Source of the DNA: Chitinophagaceae bacterium
GTDB lineage: Bacteria; Bacteroidota; Bacteroidia; Chitinophagales; Chitinophagaceae
Assembly: GCA_003167015.1 (NCBI GenBank)
Contig: PMUF01000073.1
Span: 1 to 5,205 of the forward strand
Reading direction: 5' to 3'
Length of the DNA: 5,205 bases
The position numbers were made by a program, and so were the translations under genes. Positions 1 through 5,124 of this stretch are shown in pieces. Within the stretch, counting starts at the first letter, position 1. Each line of letters begins with the position of its first letter. The notes below the pieces were generated by a model. That model saw nothing but the letters and a program-made list of their open reading frames with translations, was not told the DNA's origin and searched no databases.

Positions 1-807
1 GGGTTTGCCGTCATCCGATATCGCCGCCGTGTCGTCCTGTCCAATCTGCAAATAGCCTTCCCGGAAAAGACGGCGGCGGAACGACTGCAGATCGCCCGGA
101 CATTCTACCGGAATTTTACGGATAACTTTATCGAGACCATTAAGCTGTTGTCGGCCAGTCGCGCCTTTCTCGACAAGCGCTTCGTCATCGACAACCCCGA
201 GATCCTGGACCAATTCTACGATGAGGGCCGCAAGGTCCAGCTTCACCTGGGCCATTTATTCAACTGGGAGATCGCGGGTGTCGCCATGCCCCTGCGCACG
301 CGGTTCACTTTCCTGGTCGTTTACATGCCCGTAGAAAACAAGGTTTTCGAACGGCTGTTCCTCCGGCTTCGGGGCAGGTACGGGACGGTGCTCTTGCCGG
401 CTACCCGGATGCAAAGGGCCATCCTTCCCTACAGGAACCAACTATATATGCTGACCCTGGTCGCAGACCAGGCGCCGGGCGGCCCGGAAAACACCTATTG
501 GCTGAACTTTTTCGGCCGGCCTACCGCCTTTATCCGGGGGGCGGAAAGGGGCGCCCGCATCGGGGATATCCCCGCCGTTTTTGCCAGGATCTATAAGAAT
601 CGCAGGGGTTATTACCGCGCCCGGCTGACTACCATTGCCGAACACCCCGGAGAATTGCCGGAAGGGGAACTGACAAGGCGTTACAGAAGGCTACTCGAAG
701 ACGCCATCCGACAGCAGCCTGATGGTTGGCTGTGGAGTCATAAAAGATGGAAATTTGCCTGGAAGGACAGCCTAAAGCCTTTCTGGGTAGACGAAGAAAA
801 AAAATAA
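1..807 (+). CDS. Lipid A biosynthesis (lauroyl/myristoyl) acyltransferase-like protein, 5'-truncated by window edge
   Basis: The frame is open from base 1 to the TAA at 805-807 (268 codons), so the gene starts upstream of the window. The first visible residues (YRRRVVLSNLQIAFPEKT, then RTFYRNFTDNFIET) match the region after the N-terminal membrane anchor in the LpxL/HtrB/LpxM family. The family's HX4E catalytic motif is present as GHLFNWE, with His at 253-255 and Glu at 268-270. VYMPVENKVFERLF and the later DQAP block (near 466-477) also fit. Family members transfer a fatty acyl chain from acyl-ACP to a lipid A precursor at the inner face of the cytoplasmic membrane; some Bacteroidota paralogues may acylate other lipids. 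Family members are usually about 290-310 residues, so perhaps 25-40 residues with the membrane anchor are missing. An in-frame TTG at 148 is internal and not a start. Family assignment is firm; the exact acceptor and acyl chain are unknown. Confidence 0.9.
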   Translation, partial: GFAVIRYRRRVVLSNLQIAFPEKTAAERLQIARTFYRNFTDNFIETIKLLSASRAFLDKRFVIDNPEILDQFYDEGRKVQLHLGHLFNWEIAGVAMPLRTRFTFLVVYMPVENKVFERLFLRLRGRYGTVLLPATRMQRAILPYRNQLYMLTLVADQAPGGPENTYWLNFFGRPTAFIRGAERGARIGDIPAVFARIYKNRRGYYRARLTTIAEHPGELPEGELTRRYRRLLEDAIRQQPDGWLWSHKRWKFAWKDSLKPFWVDEEKK

Positions 808-905
808 TGGATTGGTAGCGTCCCCTATTCAGCTTCTCGGAAAATTATAATACATTTACTACAATTAATCTTATTTCCCCTTACATTATCGTGCCCGGTG
901 TCGAA

Positions 906-918
906 CCGCTTTCAGCGG
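906..918. other. Small perfect hairpin in the spacer before the LuxR-type gene
   Basis: CCGCT-TTC-AGCGG is a perfect 5-bp stem with a 3-base loop in the 173-base spacer between the acyltransferase stop (807) and the ATG at 981. A run of five T follows at 933-937, about 15 bases beyond the stem, which is too far for a standard intrinsic terminator. It could be a weak terminator for the upstream gene, a leader structure of the downstream gene, or chance. The rest of the spacer is AT-rich, includes a TATAAT string at 846-851 without a matching upstream box, and has no TAnnTTTG element on the + strand. Confidence 0.3.
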
Positions 919-980
919 CTCAGGAGGTTGGGTTTTTCTGATCAGTAGCAAGAACCATCTAAACCAAACCCCAAAACCGG

Positions 981-1394
981 ATGACAACTCTTAAACCAGG
1001 AGCAATGCTCGTCAGTGACCGCATTCTGCTCCGCAACACGATCAGCCGTCTGGATGATACAGGGCATTGTGTTCGCCAGATCTTGGCCCTCAATGATCGG
1101 GAACTCGAATTCATGAGACTGGTCTGTACGGAATGCACGTACAAGGAAATTGCAGACCAGATGTACCTCAGTCCGCGAACCATCGATGGTTACAGGGATG
1201 CCCTTTTTGAAAAGCTGAATGTCAGAACGCGGGTAGGATTGGCCATGTATGCCGTTCGCAGCGGGATCGTCAGCATCGACTACCTGGCCAATGCTGCGGC
1301 CGAATTCCGTCGCAGTGCCAGCCGTGAATCCAAAGGTGAGACCCTGGCTGTCGGCAAAGGCAGGTCTGAAAGGAAATTGATCAGAAGGCCCTGA
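981..1394 (+). CDS. LuxR/NarL-type HTH DNA-binding protein lacking a full receiver domain
   Basis: The 137-residue protein has a GerE/LuxR-type helix-turn-helix at about residues 36-98. ECTYKEIADQMYLSP forms the first HTH helices, RTIDGYRDALFEKLNV the recognition helix and its follow-on, and RVGLAMYAVRSGIV the dimerisation end. This closely resembles the output domain of Bacteroidota NarL-type response regulators. Those proteins normally carry about 120 residues of phosphoreceiver domain first. Here only about 35 residues precede the HTH, and none is a phosphoacceptor-Asp motif. GAMLVSDRILLRNTI could be the remnant of the linker after a receiver. An in-frame TAA at 960-962 excludes a longer N-terminus. 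ATG 981 is the first start; ATG 1005 (residue 9) is an alternative, with AGGAG very close upstream. A basic, probably disordered tail of about 35 residues follows the HTH. It probably binds DNA as a dimer; targets and signal are unknown. It converges on the next gene with an 8-base gap. Confidence 0.8.
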   Translation: MTTLKPGAMLVSDRILLRNTISRLDDTGHCVRQILALNDRELEFMRLVCTECTYKEIADQMYLSPRTIDGYRDALFEKLNVRTRVGLAMYAVRSGIVSIDYLANAAAEFRRSASRESKGETLAVGKGRSERKLIRRP

Positions 1395-1402
1395 CGGGCG
1401 AT

Positions 1403-2809
1403 TTAATTGAGCACACTCTTCTCTTTCACTATCTCGATCCCTTTCTGGTCTTTGATCTTCCCCCAGCCTCCGGTTACATTCCGGAGATTATGAAACCCTT
1501 GCTGTTTGAGCAGGGAGGCTGCTATGACACTGCGATAACCGCCGCCGCAATGTACATAGAGATTATGGCGCTCTTCCAGAATGGCCATGCTGCCTGGGTC
1601 TACCAGTTCCTGCAGGGGAAGGTTGACCGCATCTTTGATATGACCGTCGGCGAATTCCGTCTCCCGCCGCACGTCGAGTACCAGCAGGTTCTCGTCGAAG
1701 GGAATATCCATGGCCAGTTCATCCGCCTCGACGTCGATGATCATATCGATCGGCTCGCCGGCATCCATCCAGGCAGGGAAGCCTCCGTCCAGAAATCCTT
1801 TTACCTTATCGAAGCCCACGCGGGCCAAACGTACGACACTGTCTTTTTCCTCACCCGGCTTTGTCACCAGCACGATAGGCTTGTTGAAAGGCAGCAAACT
1901 GCCTGCCCACTCCGCAAAGCGACCATCGAGACCGATGCTGACAGCCCCCGGAATAAAGCCGGCCACAAACACATCCGACGCCCTGGTATCCAGGAGGATC
2001 GCGTCGTCTTCGGTGATCCATTTTTTGAAGGCTTTCAGGTCCAGCGGCGTCAGCCCGCTTTGCAAGACCTCTTCCAGGCTATCGTAGCCCTCCTTATTGA
2101 TGCGGGCATTGATGGAAAAATACGAAGGAGGAACATCCAGTCCGTCCGTCACGACCCGGACGAAATCCTCTTTTGACTCCGCCTTCAGTGCATAATTGGT
2201 TTCTTTTTCTTCTTTCAGCGTACTGTGGGTATTCGGCCCCAGGTTCTTTCCACAACTGCTGCCCGGACCATGAGCCGGATAGATAATGACATTGTCCGGA
2301 AGGGGGACGATCTTCGACCTCAGGGAGTCGAACAACATACCCGCCAGCTCTTCCCTTGTCAGGTTACCGCTGCTGAGATCGGGCCTTCCTACATCGCCGA
2401 CGAATAAAGTGTCGCCGGTGAACAAGGCATAAGGATCGCCGGACGCCGTCCGGACGAGATAACAGGAGGATTCGATGGTATGACCCGGCGTATGAAGCAC
2501 TTCTATCGTGCTGTCGCCCAGTTGGAATACCTCACCGTCTTTCGCCTTGTGAATGGGGAAATTAGTTTCTGTATTCGGACCGAAAATGATCGGCGCACCG
2601 GTGGCCTTGGCGAGGTCAAGATGTCCGCTGACAAAATCAGCGTGGAAATGCGTTTCAAAAATATACTTGATCGTCGCATTCCGTTCTTTCGCCAGGCCCA
2701 GATAGGAATCAATATCGCGCAGGGGATCGATGATAGCCGCTTGCCCTTCATTATCAATATAATAAGCCGCTTCACTGAGGCAACCGGTGTACAATTGCTT
2801 AATGAACAT
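1403..2809 (-). CDS. MBL-fold persulfide dioxygenase-like / tandem rhodanese fusion protein (CstB-like domain order)
   Basis: The 468-residue cytoplasmic protein has three domains. Residues 1 to about 250 are a metallo-beta-lactamase fold of the ETHE1/Blh type: THFHADF (His54, His56, Asp58), TPGHT (His110), FTGDTLF (Asp133) and PAHG (His180). By analogy with ETHE1, His54, His110 and Asp133 would bind the single Fe(II). GSSCGK places Cys186 where CstB-type enzymes have a Cys near the active site. Residues about 262-352 form a rhodanese fold with no Cys in the active loop (VTKPGEE), so inactive. Residues about 365-462 form a second rhodanese with an intact loop, CGGGYRS (Cys421). Family knowledge suggests oxidation of low-molecular-weight persulfides and sulfur transfer, giving sulfite or thiosulfate, in sulfide detoxification. 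An in-frame TGA at 2822-2824 leaves ATG 2809 as the first ATG start. The arsR-type gene lies 61 bases upstream on the same strand and is the likely regulator. No sulfide:quinone reductase or TauE exporter is in view. Substrate is inferred, not proven. Confidence 0.9.
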   Translation of the reverse strand: MFIKQLYTGCLSEAAYYIDNEGQAAIIDPLRDIDSYLGLAKERNATIKYIFETHFHADFVSGHLDLAKATGAPIIFGPNTETNFPIHKAKDGEVFQLGDSTIEVLHTPGHTIESSCYLVRTASGDPYALFTGDTLFVGDVGRPDLSSGNLTREELAGMLFDSLRSKIVPLPDNVIIYPAHGPGSSCGKNLGPNTHSTLKEEKETNYALKAESKEDFVRVVTDGLDVPPSYFSINARINKEGYDSLEEVLQSGLTPLDLKAFKKWITEDDAILLDTRASDVFVAGFIPGAVSIGLDGRFAEWAGSLLPFNKPIVLVTKPGEEKDSVVRLARVGFDKVKGFLDGGFPAWMDAGEPIDMIIDVEADELAMDIPFDENLLVLDVRRETEFADGHIKDAVNLPLQELVDPGSMAILEERHNLYVHCGGGYRSVIAASLLKQQGFHNLRNVTGGWGKIKDQKGIEIVKEKSVLN

Positions 2810-2825
2810 AACCTTGCATTTTCAG

Positions 2826-2833
2826 CAAAGTTA
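2826..2833 (-). promoter_or_regulatory. Candidate Bacteroidota minus-7 element (TAACTTTG) before the MBL-rhodanese gene
   Basis: On the minus strand the 61-base arsR-to-MBL spacer contains TAACTTTG, an exact match to the TAnnTTTG minus-7 consensus of Bacteroidota promoters. It ends 16 bases before ATG 2809, so transcription would start about 8-14 bases from the start codon. No good TTTG minus-33 box is visible about 19 bases upstream. The gene may therefore have its own promoter besides readthrough from arsR. An eight-base match with two free positions can occur by chance. Confidence 0.45.
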
Positions 2834-2870
2834 AGCAATCATAATTAATCGCTGCCGCGCCCGGAATCCA

Positions 2871-3227
2871 TTAATCGATCAGCTCATCGACGCATTTCAT
2901 GATCTCACTGAGGCGGTCGTGGTTGATAATGTAGTAAATGAATTTCCCATCGCGCTGTGTTTTGACAATGCCGGCCCGGCGCAGGATGGCCAGGTGCTGG
3001 GAGGCGACCGATTGCTCTAACCGGAGATGAACGTAGATCTCCGTAACGGTCAGTTTCTTATTTTCGTCCAGCAGGCGGATGATCTGCTGGCGCAGTTTGT
3101 GATTCAGTGCTCTTAAGATCAGTGCTCCTTTCTTCAGATTCAAAAAATCAACCTTGACAGGGGCGCCATCGGAACCCTCTGCATTGACTACCATCCAATA
3201 GCTATTGTTGTTCATCGTTAAGCTCAT
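2871..3227 (-). CDS. ArsR/SmtB-family winged-helix transcriptional repressor
   Basis: The 118-residue protein has a winged HTH. Helix region LRALNHKLRQQIIRLLDE (about 38-55) is followed by the HTH LTVTEIYVHLRLEQSVASQH (about 59-78), LAILRRAGIVKT (79-90) and the wing RDGKFIYYIIN (92-102). This is typical of small dimeric ArsR-family repressors that leave the operator on binding a metal, thiol or reactive sulfur signal. The ELCVCD metal box of classical ArsR/SmtB sensors is absent, and the only cysteine is Cys112 near the C-terminus. SqrR/BigR-type persulfide sensors use two cysteines, so that exact chemistry is not supported. About 35 residues precede the first core helix; ATG 3215 (Met5) is an alternative start to ATG 3227. 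It lies directly upstream of the MBL-rhodanese gene on the same strand and so is the natural candidate to control it and itself. Family is confident; signal is unknown. Confidence 0.9.
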   Translation of the reverse strand: MSLTMNNNSYWMVVNAEGSDGAPVKVDFLNLKKGALILRALNHKLRQQIIRLLDENKKLTVTEIYVHLRLEQSVASQHLAILRRAGIVKTQRDGKFIYYIINHDRLSEIMKCVDELID

Positions 3228-3274
3228 GAGCGATTACCGTTTTAAGGTTTCAAGAAGATACGTGACAGGTTCGA

Positions 3275-3282
3275 CAAATTTA
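3275..3282 (-). promoter_or_regulatory. Candidate minus-7 element (TAAATTTG) of the arsR-type gene
   Basis: On the minus strand TAAATTTG exactly matches TAnnTTTG and lies 47 bases before ATG 3227, which would give a leader of about 40 bases. A TTTG occurs upstream (CAAA at 3309-3312 on the + strand), but its 26-base spacer exceeds the roughly 17-23 usual for these promoters. A TTTT at 17 bases (3300-3303) is a degenerate alternative. The spacer between tsaB and arsR is 106 bases, so a promoter here is expected. Confidence 0.5.
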
Positions 3283-3316
3283 TGATCAACTCACTGAATA
3301 AAATACCTCAAATTCG

Positions 3317-3329
3317 ATTATATGATAAT
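3317..3329. repeat. AT-rich inverted repeat upstream of arsR, possible operator half-sites
   Basis: ATTAT-ATG-ATAAT is a perfect 5-bp inverted repeat with a 3-base spacer, ending 4 bases short of the tsaB stop codon and about 35 bases upstream of the candidate arsR minus-7 element. ArsR-family repressors often bind AT-rich inverted repeats near their own promoters, so this could be an operator. Its position upstream of the promoter core is not ideal for repression, and short AT palindromes are common. It lacks GC pairs and a T-tract, so it does not look like a terminator for tsaB. Confidence 0.25.
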
Positions 3330-3333
3330 ATAG

Positions 3334-4005
3334 TCATTTTTTGGTATGAGTGTAGAATTCCTTAGTATAAGCGGGCTCACTGTACGCCACGCCGGTGAAT
3401 TCGCCTTGCAAATATCGGTAAAAAGATAAAATACCCAGATACCCTACATTAAAAGTCAAGTCGACAAAAGCCGCATTGGAGGCTGAAATTACCTGTTTAC
3501 ACTTATTACTGCCCTCGCCAAAAAACGACATTTGGTGGTTCAACAGATAAGATGAAAAAGAGTTTTCATCGATGATCATCGCTGTAGCGGGCAGAACGAT
3601 GCCAAGGTCATTTTTGTAGATGGCGGTGAATACTTCCATTCGTCTCGCATCGAGCATCGGGCATAAAAGATCGATGGCCGGCAGCTGCTCCCGGGCGGCA
3701 AAAGCCATCACGGTGAGCGTATTTTCAGCGATGAGCGGAATACCCAAAGCATAGCAAAACCCTTTAGCAGCGGCCATTCCAACGCGTAGCCCGGTATACG
3801 AACCCGGTCCCGCCGTCACTGCGACTGCCTGCAGGTCCTGCAGCCGGTGACCGCTGTCCTGCAGCAGCTGGCGGACAGCCGGATGCAGCCAGGACGAATG
3901 ATCTTTCTGGTTGTGATTCTCCGCCATGAGCAACATCGTGCCCTTATCCGACAGACAAACGCCGGCCTTTTCCGTCGACGTGTCGATGTTCAGGATCAAC
4001 GCCAT
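3334..4005 (-). CDS. tsaB: tRNA threonylcarbamoyladenosine biosynthesis protein TsaB
   Basis: The 223-residue protein starts MALILNIDTSTEKAGVCL, the standard TsaB/YeaZ N-terminus, and carries the signature AGPGSYTGLRVG (residues 65-76) followed by the helix MAAAKGFCYALGIPLI. MLDARRMEVF (117-126) is the next family block. TsaB is a non-catalytic ASKHA-fold partner of TsaD. With TsaE it supports transfer of threonylcarbamoyl from threonylcarbamoyl-AMP (made by TsaC) to A37 of ANN-decoding tRNAs in the cytoplasm. Length matches the family (about 220-235). The start at ATG 4005 fits the family N-terminus exactly. The gene lies 48 bases downstream of the dehydrogenase-like gene on the same strand with no TAnnTTTG match between them, so the two may be co-transcribed. 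tsaD, tsaE and tsaC are not in the window. Nothing about the sequence looks damaged. Confidence 0.96.
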   Translation of the reverse strand: MALILNIDTSTEKAGVCLSDKGTMLLMAENHNQKDHSSWLHPAVRQLLQDSGHRLQDLQAVAVTAGPGSYTGLRVGMAAAKGFCYALGIPLIAENTLTVMAFAAREQLPAIDLLCPMLDARRMEVFTAIYKNDLGIVLPATAMIIDENSFSSYLLNHQMSFFGEGSNKCKQVISASNAAFVDLTFNVGYLGILSFYRYLQGEFTGVAYSEPAYTKEFYTHTKK

Positions 4006-4053
4006 GACTGCCTATTTTTTACAGATGATAATTTACTTTGCATCCCATTGATT

Positions 4054-4704
4054 TTAATCACATTTTAATTCCGTTACAGCCCGCTGCAGGCTGTTTGCAG
4101 GCATATACCGGGCATTGGTCACGCTGAGGACATTTAGTAAAGAGACAATCCGCGCAAGCCCGATCCGCTGACCCCATTCGAAAGGACCATAGGGATAATT
4201 GGTCCCCAGCTTCATGGCCGTATCGATCTCCTCTTTCGTGCTGACGCCTGCCTCCCAGGTATACCAGGCCTCATTGATAATCGCGGCTATTATTCTCGTG
4301 GTGATCATACCGGGTATATCGTCAACAAGACGGTAGTCATGACCGAGCGCGGCATAAAATTCCCCGATTCGCCCCGCGACATTCATGTCGTTTGCTACCA
4401 GCTCGTGGATATCTCTGTCCAGGAATCCGGGCCAGCCGTTGATCCGGATAAAAGGATGGCCAATAGCTGTCAGCGTAGGAACGACGGCATTGACCATGAC
4501 GAGCGCCGGCAGCAGATCGCTTAGTGCCGCGATCCGGGCATCATCGGGTTCGCTGCCATCATGCCCCTCGAAGTCGAGGTCGATGAAAAGATCTGCATCC
4601 TTGTGCGCCGCCCCTTCTTCCACGGTCCCGACGGTGATGCAGTCTGCCGCGTGTTCCGGAAATAGGGATGGCGCCGCTGTCCCGCTGACGATAACTATTT
4701 TCAT
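4054..4704 (-). CDS. Short 3-hydroxyacyl-CoA dehydrogenase-like protein with degenerate NAD-binding domain
   Basis: From ATG 4704 the protein has 216 residues. (A TTG at 4713 would add three residues but lies inside the divergent promoter palindrome.) Its C-terminal half is the 3-hydroxyacyl-CoA dehydrogenase C-terminal domain: DIPGMITTRIIAAIINEAW, then GVSTKEEIDTAMKLGTNYPY and GPFEWGQRIGL. The N-terminal half starts MKIVIVSG with no GxGxxG dinucleotide loop, yet DLFIDLDFEG, LVMVNAVVP and INGWPGFLDRDIHELVA follow the order of blocks of the Rossmann domain. At about 216 residues it is much shorter than the usual 280-310. By motif comparison the catalytic Ser after the SN motif, the His of the HFFNP motif and the Asn of PGFxxNR are replaced (Val/Ala, Asn and Thr). 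Only the Glu of HELV seems kept. Activity as an NAD-dependent dehydrogenase is therefore doubtful; a binding or structural role is possible. It is probably transcribed with tsaB and diverges from ridA. Confidence 0.8.
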   Translation of the reverse strand: MKIVIVSGTAAPSLFPEHAADCITVGTVEEGAAHKDADLFIDLDFEGHDGSEPDDARIAALSDLLPALVMVNAVVPTLTAIGHPFIRINGWPGFLDRDIHELVANDMNVAGRIGEFYAALGHDYRLVDDIPGMITTRIIAAIINEAWYTWEAGVSTKEEIDTAMKLGTNYPYGPFEWGQRIGLARIVSLLNVLSVTNARYMPANSLQRAVTELKCD

Positions 4705-4710
4705 TGCCCG

Positions 4711-4726
4711 CAAATATCGATCTTTG
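4711..4726. promoter_or_regulatory. Palindromic back-to-back minus-7-like elements between divergent genes
   Basis: The 26 bases between the two divergent start codons (4705-4730) contain CAAATATCGATCTTTG, a 16-base palindrome with one mismatched pair. Its right half GATCTTTG (4719-4726) on the + strand and its left half read on the minus strand (GATATTTG, 4718-4711) each match TAnnTTTG at five of six fixed positions (G for the first T). Each is followed by only 4 (ridA) or 6 (dehydrogenase-like) bases before the ATG, so transcripts would be leaderless or nearly so. Runs of T about 16-17 bases upstream of each (4698-4701 on +; complement of 4735-4743 on minus) could serve as weak minus-33 boxes. 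The palindrome could alternatively be an operator for a dimeric regulator. Confidence 0.5.
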
Positions 4727-4730
4727 GCGC

Positions 4731-5111
4731 ATGGAAAAAAAAATCATCAATACCCCAAACGCCCCTGCCCCTATCGGGCCCTATAGCCAAGCCGTACAAA
4801 CCGGTGACCTGCTCTTCATCTCCGGCCAGATTCCCATCGATCCGGCTACCAACAAAGTAGAGGCAACGGATATCATCGGCGAAGCCCACCAGGTCATGCA
4901 TAACCTCAAGGCCATCCTTGCCGCGGCAAGCCTGGATTTCAGTCATGTAGTGAAGACGACGATCCTGCTGACCGATATGTCCTCTTTTGGTGAAGTCAAT
5001 GAAGTCTATGGCAAATATTTCACAGGGGACTTTCCTGCGCGCGAAACATATGCAGTAAAGACGCTGCCGAAGAATGTCAACGTGGAGATCAGTATGATTG
5101 CGGTGCTGTGA
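4731..5111 (+). CDS. ridA: RidA family reactive intermediate (enamine/imine) deaminase
   Basis: The 126-residue protein is full length for the YjgF/YER057c/UK114 family. Signature blocks are APAPIGPYSQAVQ (residues 11-23), FISGQIPID (29-37), EAHQVMHNLKAILAAA (51-66), VKTTILLTDM (74-83), FPARETYAV (101-109, with the substrate-binding Arg104) and the C-terminal LPKNVNVEISMIAVL. RidA forms a trimer and hydrolyses 2-aminoacrylate and related enamines/imines released by PLP enzymes such as threonine/serine dehydratase, protecting PLP enzymes in the cytoplasm. Presence of the Arg supports the true RidA class rather than a non-catalytic Rid branch. ATG 4731 is chosen because MEKKIINTPNAPAPIGPYS is the standard N-terminus; a TTG at 4704 in the same frame would run through the promoter palindrome. 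It diverges from the dehydrogenase-like gene and converges, 13 bases later, on the gene entering from the right. Confidence 0.95.
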   Translation: MEKKIINTPNAPAPIGPYSQAVQTGDLLFISGQIPIDPATNKVEATDIIGEAHQVMHNLKAILAAASLDFSHVVKTTILLTDMSSFGEVNEVYGKYFTGDFPARETYAVKTLPKNVNVEISMIAVL

Positions 5112-5124
5112 GGCCTGACGCCGG

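Noticed and set aside
846..851. TATAAT as a sigma70-type minus-10 box
   Set aside because: No TTGACA-like box lies at the right distance, and this phylum uses a different promoter consensus. The AT-rich spacer makes the match likely by chance.
906..937. Intrinsic terminator for the acyltransferase gene
   Set aside because: The stem is only 5 bp and the T run begins 15 bases after it, about 100 bases past the stop codon, so it does not meet the usual form. It is kept only as a low-confidence hairpin.
1490..2176. A 228-codon open frame on the + strand opposite the MBL-rhodanese gene
   Set aside because: It lies wholly antisense to a strongly recognisable protein, has no recognisable domain, and is rich in residues typical of a complementary-strand shadow. 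It is explained by the codon pattern of the real gene.
2503..2838. A minus-strand open frame of 111 codons starting upstream of the MBL-rhodanese ATG
   Set aside because: It overlaps the N-terminal coding part of the MBL domain in another frame, and its translation has no domain resemblance. The MBL frame is clearly the coding one, so neither a frameshift nor an overlapping gene is needed.
4704..4730. TTG-initiated N-terminal extension of RidA and TTG-initiated extension of the divergent gene
   Set aside because: Both extensions run into the promoter palindrome and are unlike family N-termini. The ATG starts at 4731 (+) and 4704 (-) fit family starts.
4385..4786. A 133-codon + strand frame running through the divergent promoter
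   Set aside because: It is antisense to the dehydrogenase-like gene and out of frame with ridA, with a low-complexity Ser/Arg-rich translation typical of a shadow.
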